This document shows, piece by piece, positions 22,801 through 36,100 of a stretch of 64,000 nt of DNA (position 1 is the stretch's first letter; the number at the start of each line of letters is the position of its first letter). The notes beneath the pieces were generated by a model. The model was not told the origin of the DNA, ran no database searches, and saw only the letters and a list, made by a program, of their open reading frames with translations. Source of the DNA: Tachypleus tridentatus. Taxonomy: Eukaryota; Arthropoda; Merostomata; Xiphosura; Limulidae. The position numbers and the translations under genes were made by a program. The stretch covers positions 12,881,857 through 12,945,856 of the forward strand of contig NC_134834.1 in assembly GCF_004210375.1 (NCBI RefSeq). Reading direction: 5' to 3'.

Positions 22801-25520
22801 CATTGTTGTAATAATACACTATTTACCAAAAACAACTACAGTCACTACCCATTGTTGTAATAATACACTATTTACCAATAACAACTACAGTCACTATCCA
22901 TTGTTGTAATAATACACTATTTACCAAAACAACTAGAGTCACTATCCATTGTTGTAATAATACACTATTTACCAAAAACAATTACAGTCACTATCCATTG
23001 TTGTAATAATACACTATTTACCAAAAACAACTACAGTCACTATCCATTGTTGTAATAATACACTATTTACCAATAACAACTACAGTAACTATCCATTGTT
23101 GTAATAATACACCATTTACCAAAAACAATTACAGTCACTATCCATTGTTGTAATAATACACTATTTACCAAAAACAACTACAGTCACTATCCATTGTTGT
23201 AATAATACACTATTTACCAATAACAACTGGAGTCACTACCCAATGTTGTAATAATACACTATTTACCAAAAACAACTACAGTAACTATCCATTGTTGTAA
23301 TAATACACTATTTACCAACAACAACTAGACTCACTACCCAATGTTGTAATAATACACTATTTACCAATAACAACTACAGTCACTATCCATTGTTGTAATA
23401 ATACACCATTTACCAAAATCAACTACAGTCACTACCCATTGTGGTAATAATACACTCTTTACCAATAACAACTACAGTCACTATCCATTGTTGTAATAAT
23501 ACACCATTTACCAAAAACAAGTAGGGTTACTATCCATTATTGTAATAATACACCATTTACCAAAAACAACTACAGTCACTACCCATTGTTGTAATAATAC
23601 ACTATTTACCAATAACAACTAGAGTCACTATCCATTGTTGTAATAATACACTATTTACCAAAAACAATTACAGTCACTATCCATTGTTGTAATAATACAC
23701 TATTTACCAAAAACAACTACAGTCACTATCCATTGTTGTAATAATACACTATTTACCAATAACAACTACAGTAACTATCCATTGTTGTAATAATACACCA
23801 TTTACCAAAAACAATTACAGTCACTATCCATTGTTGTAATAATACACTATTTACCAAAAACAACTACAGTCACTATCCATTGTTGTAATAATACACTATT
23901 TACCAATAACAACTGGAGTCACTACCCAATGTTGTAATAATACACTATTTACCAAAAACAACTACAGTAACTATCCATTGTTGTAATAATACACTATTTA
24001 CCAACAACAACTAGACTCACTACCCAATGTTGTAATAATACACTATTTACCAATAACAACTACAGTCACTATCCATTGTTGTAATAATACACCATTTACC
24101 AAAATCAACTACAGTCACTACCCATTGTGGTAATAATACACTCTTTACCAATAACAACTACAGTCACTATCCATTGTTGTAATAATACACCATTTACCAA
24201 AAACAAGTAGGGTTACTATCCATTATTGTAATAATACACCATTTACCAAAAACAACTACAGTCACTACCCATTGTTGTAATAATACACTCTTTACCAATA
24301 ACAACTACAGTCACTATCCATTGTTGTAATAATACACCATTTACCAAAAACAACTACAGTCACTATCCATTGTTGTAATAATACACTATTTACCAATAAC
24401 AACTACAGTCACTATCCATTGTTGTAATAATACACTATTTACCAAAAACAACTAGAGTCATTCCACAATGTTGTAATAATACACTCTTTACCAATAACAA
24501 CTACAGTCACTATCCATTGTTGTAATAATACTCCATTTACCAAAAACAACTACAGTCACTATCCATTGTTGTAATAATACACCATTTACCAAAAACAACT
24601 ACAGTCACTACCCATTGTTGTAATAATACACTATTTACCAATAACAACTACAGTCACTATGCATTGTTGTAATAATACACTATTTACCAAAAACAACTAC
24701 AGTCACTATCCATTGTTGTAATAATACACTATTTACCAATAACAACTACAGTCACTATCCATTGTTGTAATAATACACTATTTACCAAAAACAACTAGAG
24801 TCACTACCCAATGTTGTAATAATACACTATTTACCAATAACAACTACAGTCACTATCCATTGTTGTAATAATACACCATTTACCAAAAACAATTACAGTC
24901 ACTATCCATTGTTGTAATAATACACTATTTACCAAAAACAACTACAGTAACTATCCATTGTTGTAATAATACACTATTTACCAAAAACAACTGGAGTCAG
25001 TACCCAATGTTGTAATAATACACTATTTACCACAAACAACTACAGTCACTATCCATTGTTGTAATAATACACTATTTACCAATAACAACTACAGTCACTA
25101 CCCATTGTTGTAATAATACACTATTTACCAATAACAACTACAGTCACTATCCATTGTTGTAATAATACACTATTTACCAAAAACAACTAGAGTCACTACC
25201 CAATGTTGTAATAATACACTATTTACCAATAACAACTACAGTCACTATCCATTGTTGTAATAATACACCATTTACCAAAAACAATTACAGTCACTATCCA
25301 TTGTTGTAATAATACACTATTTACCAATAACAACTACAGTCACTATCCATTGTTGTAATAATACACCATTTACCAAAAACAATTACAGTCACTATCCATT
25401 GTTGTAATAATACACTATTTACCAAAAACAACTGCAGTCTCTGTTCAGTATTCTAATAATACACTATTTACCAAAAACAACTACAGTCTCTATTCAGTAT
25501 TCTAATAATACACTATTCAT
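19900..25520. repeat. 49-bp minisatellite, about 115 copies (5.6 kb)
   Basis: The unit contains TAATAATACACTATTTACCA, then AAAACAACTACAGTCAC (or ATAACAACTACAGTCAC), then TACCCATTGTTG (or TATCCATTGTTG), for a total of 49 bp. Variant units recur at fixed spacing, giving higher-order repeats of 13 units (637 bp) and 14 units (686 bp). From about 20.4 to 22.6 kb many units read ACGGTCAC and show base losses. After about 22.6 kb they are regular. Frames in this array are not genes. Confidence 0.96.
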
Positions 25521-26173
25521 CAAGTATAGAGATTCTGTAGAATGTTTATTTAATGACTCTAGCTAAACACCTTCTGGAGTACACAACTGTCATAACCTAA
25601 TGTTATAGACATACTAGTTGTTCCTGGGTTATCATCTGTAATATAGAACTTATATCTCATGGAATCCAACTCTCGTTACTATATGAAGTCCTTCGCTCTT
25701 GGAATCTAACTTTAATGACGTAAATAGTTGTTTATGATCACTGTTTAAGGCCCTTAACACTCGGAATCTAACCCTAGTGATGCTGTGAATAACTTTTTTT
25801 TCTCTCCGCCATTTTAAGTAAATATTTCCTGGAAACTATAGATGATTACGAGTGTTTTCCAGTTGGCCGGATAAGAAGAATTATTTGAATACTGTCTAAC
25901 TGTTTGTGCACTAATTATATGTTTGTTTGTGATGTTGAATCTAAGTTTTGTGTTTTCTTTTATTAATAACCCAGGTTTAACTAGACCAATTAAACACGTA
26001 CCGACTCTTACTTGGTACAAGATCTCGTTTCAAGACACAAAATGTCCGTTACTCCAGTAGTCTCACAGTGACGGATGAAATGTTCCTTAATTATAATACT
26101 AAGCTCTTTGATATCCTGGTCGTTTCTCTGATGATTAATAAATGAAAGTATTTTCACATTTTAAAATTTATGT
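25521..26173. other. Non-coding unique sequence
   Basis: Three diverged short repeats of a GGAATCTAAC-type phrase occur at about 25660-25775. A 68-codon minus-strand frame (25814-26020) has no recognisable features. No gene is supported. Confidence 0.55.
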
Positions 26174-26184
26174 AGTGGCTCGTT

Positions 26185-26462
26185 CGGCCCGGCATGGCCA
26201 AGCGTGTTAAGGCGTGCGACCTCGTAACCTGAGGGTCGCGGGTTCGCACCCCCGTCGCGCCAAACATGCTCGCCCTTTCAGCCGTGGGGGCGTTATACTG
26301 TTACAGTCAATCCCACTATTCGCTGGTAAAAGAGTAGCCCAAGAGTTGGCGGTGGGTGGTGATGACTAGCTGCCTTCCCTCTAGTGTTACGCTGCTAAAT
26401 TAGGGACGGCTAGCACAGATGGCCCTCGAGTAGCTTTGTGCGAAATTCAAAAACAAACAAAC
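26185..26462 (+). mobile_element. Full-length family A SINE with 11-bp target-site duplication
   Basis: The tRNA-like head begins GGCCCGGCATGGCCAAGCG. The A box region is about 26195-26206 and the B box GGTTCGCACCC is at 26241. The complete body follows, with tail AAAAACAAACAAAC. The flanking duplication AGTGGCTCGTT lies at 26174-26184 and 26463-26473. This is a well preserved, probably young insertion. Confidence 0.95.
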
Positions 26463-26473
26463 AGTGGCTCGTT

Positions 26474-27137
26474 GTTCGTTGTTGTCTGTAGCAATCCGTA
26501 GAAACGATAAGTAGCTACTTTTATAAAATATGTAAACATGATTTTGTGACGAATAACAAGTTTCTCCTTTTCTACTGTTTTGTTACTGAGTGAAATAGTG
26601 AAACAGACACGCTATGAAAAGACACCAAGACATGTAAACATATAGATTTGAAATACTGAAATACGCACAAAATGTATCGAAAGAGCCGACACGACGGTTC
26701 TCTATATGATCTGACCCAATGGTTTTTTAATCTGCCTGTATAGTTCTCGACGAGACTTGACCCGATGGTTCTCAACAAAACCTGCAAGTGTAGTTCTCGA
26801 TAATATCTGACCCGATGGTTCTTAAGGAGACCTGAGAGTACGGTTCTCTATCTAACGTAAAGTAAGTAAAATTCATCCATGCTGGTTGTCACCAGACATT
26901 CCTTGGTTCTCATTTGAGTTGAGGGCTTTAATAGCGTGTTTATAACTTGAACTTACAGCCTGAAAAATCGAACTCCGTGATGTAGTCGGTAAATCATTGA
27001 TTCCTCAAAAAGCTCCGAGAGGCGAGCTGGAACTGTCCACACGTGACATTTAATATTGTTTTAGTTTGACTAAGGACACTTGAACCATGTAAATAAAGAA
27101 CATTACGAAAAATATATTTCATTGTAAATTAACTACG
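26474..27137. other. Non-coding unique sequence before the 45-bp satellite
   Basis: A loosely repeated phrase (GGTTCTC...GACCCGATGG) occurs at about 26692-26850, suggesting an old, decayed tandem repeat. The minus-strand 71-codon frame here shows no family features. Confidence 0.55.
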
Positions 27138-30100
27138 ATGGTATGATGTGGATGAGTTACACTAGGAAACCAGATGTAACCAGTGGTATGTTGTGGATGA
27201 GTTACATTAGGAAACTAGATGTAACCAGTGGTATGTTGTGGATGAGTTACATTAGGAAACTAGATGTAACCAGTGGTATGATGTGGATGAGTTACACTAG
27301 GAAACTAGATGTAACCAGTGGTATGTTGTGGATGAGTTACACTAGGAAACTAGATGTAACTAGTGGTATGATGTGGATGAGTTACACTAGGAAACTAGAT
27401 GTAACCAGTGGTATGTTGTGGATGAGTTACATTAGGAAACTAGATGTAACCAGTGGTATGTTGTGGATGAATTACACCAGGAAACTAGATGTAACCAGTG
27501 GTATGATGTGGATGAGTTACACTAGGAAACTAGATATAACTAGTGGTATGTTATGGATGAGTTACACCAGGAAACTAGATGTAACCAGTGGTATGTTGTG
27601 GATGAGTTACATTAGGAAACTAGATGTAACCAGTGGTATGATGTGGATGAGCTACACTAAAAAACTAGATGTAACCAGTAGTATGTTGTGGATGAATTAC
27701 ACCACGAAACTAGATGTAACCAGTGGTATGTTGTGGATGAGTTACATTAGGAAACCAGATGTAACCAGTGGTATGTTGTGGATGAATTACACCACGAAAC
27801 TAGATGTAACCAGTGGTATGTTGTGGATGAGTTACATTAGGAAACCAGATGTAACCAGTGGTATGTTGTGGATGAGTTACATTAGGAAACTAGATGTAAC
27901 CAGTGGTATGATGTGGATGAGTTACATTAGGAAACTAGATGTTACCAGTGGTATGTTGTGGATGAATTACACCAGGAAACTAGATGTAACCAGTGGTATG
28001 TTGTGGATGAATTACACCACGAAACTAGATGTAACCAGTGGTATGTTGTGGATGAGTTACATTAGGAAACCAGATGTAACCAGTGGTATGTTGTGGATGA
28101 GTTACATTAGGAAACTAGATGTAACCAGTGGTATGATGTGGATGAGTTACATTAGGAAACTAGATGTTACCAGTGGTATGTTGTGGATGAATTACACCAG
28201 GAAACTAGATGTAACCAGTGGTATGTTGTGGATGAGTTACATTAGGAAACTAGATGTAACCAGTTGTATGATGTGGATGAGCTACACTAAAAAACTAGAT
28301 GTAACCAGTGGTATGTTGTGGATGAATTACACCAGGAAACTAGATGTAACCAGTGGTATGTTGTGGATGAGTTACATTAGGAAACTAGATGTAACCAGTG
28401 GTATGTTGTGGATGAGTTACATTAGGAAACTAGATGTAACCAGTGGTATGATGTGGATGAGTTACATTAGGAAACTAGATGTAACCAGTGGTATGATGTG
28501 GATGAGTTACATTAGGAAACTAGATGTAACCAGTGGTATGATGTGGATGAGTTACACTAGGAAACTAGATGTAACCAGTGGTATGTTGTGGATGAGTTAC
28601 ATTAGGAACCTAGATGTAACCAGTGGTATGTTGTGGATGAGTTACACTAGGAAACCAGATGTAACCAGTGGTATGTTGTGGATGAGTTACATTAGGAAAC
28701 TAGATGTAACTAGTGGTATGATGTGGATGAGTTACACTAGGAAACTAGATGTAACCAGTGGTATGATGTGGATGAATTACATTAGGAAACTAGATGTAAC
28801 TAGTGGAATGATGTGGATGAGTTACATTAGGAAACTAGATGTAACCAGTGGTATGATGTGGATGAATTACACCAGGAAACCAGATGTAACCAGTAATATG
28901 TTGTGGATGAGTTACATTAGGAAACTAGATGTAACCAGTGGTATGATGTGGATGAATTACATTAGGACACTAGATGTAACCAGTGGCATGTTGTGGATGA
29001 ATTACATTACGACACTAGATGTAACCAGTGGTATGATGTGGATGAGTTACACTAGGAAACTAGATGTAACTAGTGGAATGATGTGGATGAATTACACCAG
29101 GAAACCAGATGTAACCAGTGGTATGTTGTGGATGAGTTACATTAGGAAACTAGATGTAACCAGTGGTATGATGTGGATGAATTACATTAGGAAACCAGAT
29201 GTAACCAGGGGTATGATGTGGATGAGTTACATAAGGAAACCAGATGTAACCAGTGGTATGTTGTGGATGAGTTACATTAGGAAACTAGATGTAACCAGTG
29301 GTATGATGTGGATGAGTTACACTAGGAAACTAGATATAACTAGTGGTATGTTGTGGATGAGTTACACCAGCAAACTAGATGTAACCAGTGGTATGTTGTG
29401 GATGAGTTACATTAAGAAACTAGATGTAACCAGTGGTATGATGTGGATGAGCTACACTAAAAAACTAGATGTAACCAGTAGTATGTTGTGGATGAATTAC
29501 ACCACGAAACTAGATGTAACCAGTGGTATGTTGTGGATGAGTTACATTAGGAAACCAGATGTAACCAGTGGTATGTTGTGGATGAGTTACATTAGGAAAC
29601 CAGATGTAACCAGTGGTATGTTGTGGATGAGTTACATTAGGAAACTAGATGTAACCAGTGGTATGATGTGGATGAGTTACATTAGGAAACTAGATGTTAC
29701 CAGTGGTATGTTGTGGATGAATTACACCAGGAAACTAGATGTAACCAGTGGTATGTTGTGGATGAGTTACATTAGGAAACTAGATGTAAGCAGTGGTATG
29801 ATGTGGATGAGCTACACTAAAAAACTAGATGTAACCAGTGGTATGTTGTGGATGAATTACACCAGGAAACTAGATGTAACCAGTGGTATGTTGTGGATGA
29901 GTTACATTAGGAAACCAGATGTAAAAAGTGGTATGTTGTGGATGAGTTACATTAGGAAACCAGATGTAACCAGTGGTATGTTGTGGATGAGTTACATTAG
30001 GAAACTAGATGTAACCAGTGGTATGATGTGGATGAGTTACACTAGGAAACTAGATGTAACTAGTGGTATGTTGTGGATGAGTTACACTAGGAAACCAGAT

Positions 30101-33100
30101 GTAACCAGTGGTATGTTGTGGATGAGTTACATTAGGAAACCAGATGTAACCAGTGGTATGTTGTGGATGAGTTACATTAGGAAACTAGATGTAACCAGTG
30201 GTATGATGTGGATGAGTTACACTAGGATACCAGATGTAAACAGTGGTATGTTGTGGATGAATTACATTAGGAAACTAGATGTAACCAGTGGTATGATGTG
30301 GATGAGTTACACTAGGAAACCAGATGTAACCAGTGGTATGTTGTGGATGAGTTACATTAGGAAACTAGATGTAACCAGTGGTATGTTGTGGATGAATTAC
30401 ATTAGGAAACCAGATGTAACCAGTGGTATGTTGTGGATGAGTTACATTAGGAAACCAGATGTAACCAGTGGTATGTTGTGGATGAGTTACATTAGGAAAC
30501 TAGATGTAACCAGTGGTATGTTGTGGATGAGTTACATTAGGAAACTAGATGTAACCAGTGGTATGATGTGGATGAGTTACACTAGGAAACCAGATGTAAC
30601 CAGTGGTATGTTGTGGATGAATTACATTAGGAAACTAGATGTAACCAGTGGTATGATGTGGATGAGTTACACTAGGAAACCAGATGTAACCAGTGGTATG
30701 TTGTGGATGAGTTACATTAGGAAACTAGATGTAACCAGTGGTATGTTGTGGATGAATTACATTAGGAAACCAGATGTAACCAGTGGTATGTTGTGGATGA
30801 GTTACATTAGGAAACCAGATGTAACCAGTGGTATGTTGTGGATAAGTTACATTAGGAAAGTAGATGTAACCAGTGGTATGATGTGGATGAGTTACACTAG
30901 GAAACTAGATGTAACCAGTGGTATGATGTGGATGAGTTACATTAGGAAACTAGATGTAACCAGTGGTATGATGTGGATGAATTACATTAGGAAACTAGAT
31001 GTAACCAGTGGTATGTTTTTGATGAGTTACATTAGGAAACTAGATGTAACCAGTGGTATGTAGTGGATGAGTTACACTAGGAAACTAGATGTAACCAGTG
31101 GTATGTTGTGGATGAATTACATTAGGAAACTAGATGTAACCAGTGGTATGTTGTGGATGAGTTACATTAGGAAACTAGATGTAACCAGTGGTATGATGTG
31201 GATGAGTTACACTAGGAAACCAGATGTAACCAGTGGTATGTTGTGGATGAATTACATTAGGAAACTAGATGTAACCAGTGGTATGATGTGGATGAGTTAC
31301 ACTAGGAAACCAGATGTAACCAGTGGTATGTTGTGGATGAGTTACATTAGGAAACTAGATGTCACCAGTGGTATATTTGTGGATGAGTTACATTAGGAAA
31401 CTAGATGTAATTAGTGGTATGATGTGGATGAGTTACACTAGGAAACCAGATGTAACCAGTGGTATGTTGTGGATGAGTTACATTAGGAAACTAGATGTAA
31501 CCAGTGGTATGTTGTGGATGAGTTACATTAGGAAACCAGATGTAACCAGTGGTATGTTGTGGATGAGTTACATTAGGAAACTAGATGTAACCAGTGGTAT
31601 GTTGTGGATGAATTACATTAGGAAACTAGATGTAACTAGTGGTATGTTGTGGATGAGTTACACTAGGAAACTAGATGTAACCAGTGGTATGATGTGGATG
31701 AGTTACACTAGGAAACTAGATGTAACCAGTGGTATGATGTGGATGAATTACATTAGGAAACTAGATGTAACCAGTGGTATGTTGTTGATGAGTTACACTA
31801 GGAAACTAGATGTAACCAGTGGTATGTTGTGGATGAGTTACACTAGGAAACTAGATGTAACTAGTGGTATGTTGTGGATGAGTTACACTAGGAAACTAGA
31901 TGTAACCAGTGGTATGATGTGGATGAGTTACCCTAGGAAACTAGATGTAACCAGTGGTATGATGTGGATGAATTACATTAGGAAACTAGATGTAACCAGT
32001 GGTATGTTTTTGATGAGTTACATTAGGAAACTAGATGTAACCAGTGGTATGTAGTGGATGAGTTACACTAGGAAACTAGATGTAACCAGTGGTATGTTGT
32101 GGATGAATTACATTAGGAAACTAGATGTAACCAGTGGTATGTTGTGGATGAGTTACATTAGGAAACTAGATGTAACCAGTGGTATGATGTGGATGAGTTA
32201 CACTAGGAAACCAGATGTAACCAGGGGTATGTTGTGGATGAATTACATTAGGAAACTAGATGTAACCAGTGGTATGATGTGGATGAGTTACACTAGGAAA
32301 CCAGATGTAACCAGTGGTATGTTGTGGATGAGTTACATTAGGAAACTAGATGTAACCAGTGGTATGTTGTGGATGAGTTACATTAGGAAACTAGATGTAA
32401 CCAGTGGTATGATGTGGATGAGTTACACTAGGAAACCAGATGTAACCAGTGGTATGTTGTGGATGAGTTACATTAGGAAACTAGATGTAACCAGTGGTAT
32501 GTTGTGGATGAGTTACATTAGGAAACCAGATGTAACCAGTGGTATGTTGTGGATGAGTTACATTAGGAAACTAGATGTAACCAGTGGTATGTTGTGGATG
32601 AATTACATTAGGAAACTAGATGTAACTAGTGGTATGTTGTGGATGAGTTACACTAGGAAACTAGATGTAACCAGTGGTATGATGTGGATGAGTTACACTA
32701 GGAAACTAGATGTAACCAGTGGTATGATGTGGATGAATTACATTAGGAAACTAGATGTAACCAGTGGTATGTTGTTGATGAGTTACACTAGGAAACTAGA
32801 TGTAACCAGTGGTATGTTGTGGATGAGTTACACTAGGAAACTAGATGTAACCAGTGGTATGATGTGGATGAATTACATTAGGAAACTAGATGTAACCAGT
32901 GGTATGTTGTGGATGAGTTACATTAGGAAACCAGATGTAACCAGTGGTATGATGTGGATGAGTTACATTAGGAAACTAGATGTAACCAGTGGTATGATGT
33001 GGGTGAATTACATTAGGAAACTAGATGTAACTAGTGGTATGTTGTGGATGAGTTACATTAGGAAACTAGATGTAACCAGTGGTATGTTGTGGATGAGTTA

Positions 33101-36100
33101 CATTAGGAAACCAGATGTAACCAGTGGTATGTTGTGGATGAGTTACATTAGGAAACTAGATGTAACCAGTGGTATGATGTGGATGAGTTACACTAGGAAA
33201 CTAGATATAACTAGTGGTATGTTGTGGATAAGTTACACCAGCAAACTAGATGTAACCAGTGGTATGTTGTGGATGAGTTACATTAAGAAACTAGATGTAA
33301 CCAGTGGTATGATGTGGATGAGTTACACTAAAAAACTAGATGTAACCAGTGGTATGTTGTGGATGAATTACATTAGGAAACTAGATGTAACCAGTGGTAT
33401 GTTGTGGATGAGTTACATTAGGAAACCAGATGTAACCAGTGGTATGTTGTGGATGAGTTACATTAGGAAACCAGATGTAACCAGTGGTATGTTGTGGATG
33501 AGTTACATTAGGAAACTAGATGTAACCAGTGGTATGATGTGGATGAGTTACATTAGGAAACTAGATGTTACCAGTGGTATGTTGTGGATGAATTACACCA
33601 GGAAACTAGATGTAACCAGTGGTATGTTGTGGATGAGTTACATTAGGAAACCAGATGTAACCAGTGGTATGTTGTGGATGAGTTACATTAGGAAACCAGA
33701 TGTAACCAGTGGTATGTTGTGGATGAATTACATTAGGAAACTAGATGTAACTAGTGGTATGTTGTGGATGAGTTACACTAGGAAACTAGATGTAACCAGT
33801 GGTATGATGTGGATGAGTTACACTAGGAAACTAGATGTAACCAGTGGTATGATGTGGATGAATTACATTAGGAAACTAGATGTAACCAGTGGATGTTGTT
33901 GATGAGTTACACTAGGAAACTAGATGTAACCAGTGGTATGATGTGGATGAGTTACACTAGGAAACTAGATGTAACCAGTGGTATGATGTGGATGAGTTAC
34001 ACTAGGAAACTAGATGTAACCAGTGGTATGATTTGGATGAATTACATTAGGAAACTAGATGTAACCAGTGGTATGTTGTTGATGAGTTACACTAGGAAAC
34101 TAGATGTAACCAGTGGTATGTTGTGGATGAGTTACACTAGGAAACTAGATGTAACCAGTGGTATGATGTGGATGAATTACATTAGGAAACTAGATGTAAC
34201 CAGTGGTATGTTGTGGATGAGTTACATTAGGAAACCAGATGTAACCAGTGGTATGATGTGGATGAGTTACATTAGGAAACTAGATGTAACCAGTGGTATG
34301 ATGTGGGTGAATTACATTAGGAAACTAGATGTAACTAGTGGTATGATGTGGATGAGTTACACTAGGAAACTAGATGTAACCAGTGGTATGTTGTGGATGA
34401 GTTACACTAGGAAACTAGATGTAACCAGTGGTATGTTGTGGATGAGTTACATTAGGAAAATAGATGTAACCAGTGGTATGTTGTGGATGAGTTACACTAG
34501 GAAACTAGATGTAACCAGTGGTATGGTGTGGATGAATTACATTAGGAAACTAGATGTAACTAGTGGTATGATGTGGATGAGTTACACTAGGAAACTCGAT
34601 GTAACCAGTGGTATGTTGTGGATGAGTTACACTAGGAAACCAGATGTAACCAGTGGTATGCTGTGGATGAATTACATTAGGAAACTAGATGTAACCAGTG
34701 GTATGTTGTGGATGAGTTACATTAGGAAACTAGATGTAACTAGTGGTATGATGTGGATGAGTTACACTAGGAAACTAGATGTAACCAGTGGTATGATGTG
34801 GATGAATTACATTAGGAAACTATATGTAACTAGTGGTATGATGTGGATGAGTTACATTAGGAAACTAGATGTAACCAGTGGTATGATGTGGATGAATTAC
34901 ACCAGGAAACCAGATGTAACCAGTGGTATGTTGTGGATGAGTTACATTAGGTAACTAGATGTAACCAGTGGTATGATGTGGATGAATTACATTAGGACAC
35001 TAGATGTAATCAGTGGCATGTTGTGGATGAATTACATTACGACACTAGATGTAACCAGTGGTATGATGTGGATGAGTTACACTAGGAAACTAGATGTAAC
35101 TAGTGGTATGATGTGGATGAATTACACCAGGAATCCAGATGTAACCAGTGGTATGTTGTGGATGAGTTACATTAGGAAACTAGATGTAACCAGTGGTATG
35201 ATGTGGATGAATTACATTAGGAAACCAGATGTAACCAGTGGTATGATGTGGATGAGTTACATTAGGAAACCAGATGTAACCAGTGGCATGTTGTGGATGA
35301 GTTACATTAGGAAACTAGATGTAACCAGTGGTATGTTGTGGATGAGTTACATTAGGAAACTAGATGTAACCAGTGGTATGATGTGGATGAGTTACACTAG
35401 GAAACTTGATGTAACCAGTGGTATGATGTGGATGAGTTACACTAGGAAACTAGATCTAACCAGTGGTATGATGTGGATGAATTACATTAGGAAACTAGAT
35501 GTAACCAGTGGTATGTTGTTGATGAGTTACACTAGGAAACTAGATGTAACCAGTGGTATGTTGTGGATGAGTTACACTAGGAAACTAGATGTAACCAGTG
35601 GTATGATGTGGATGAATTACATTAGGAAACTAGATGTAACCAGTGGTATGTTGTGGATGAGTTACATTAGGAAACCAGATGTAACCAGTGGTATGATGTG
35701 GATGAGTTACACTAGGAAACTAGATGTAACCAGTGGTATGTTGTGGATGAGTTACACTAGGAAACTAGATGTAACCAGTGGTATGTTGTGGATGAGTTAC
35801 ATTAGGAAACTAGATGTAACCAGTGGTATGTTGTGGATGAGTTACATTAGGAAACTAGATGTAACCAGTGGTATGTTGTGGATGAGTTGCATCAGGAAAC
35901 TAGATGTAACCAGTGGTATGTTGTGGATGAGTTACATTAGGAAACTAGAAGTAACCAGTGGTATGCTGTGGATGAGTTACATTAGGAAACTAGATGTAAC
36001 CAATGGTATGATGTGGATGAGTTACACTAGGAAACAAGATGTAACCAATGGTATGATGTGGATGAGTTACATTATGAAACTAGATGTAACCAGTGGTATG

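Noticed and set aside
26185..26260. tRNA gene (also at other SINE heads)
   Set aside because: The tRNA-like heads have A/B boxes but are continuous with a SINE body and tail. Mismatches in the acceptor and anticodon arms and target-site duplications mark them as SINEs.
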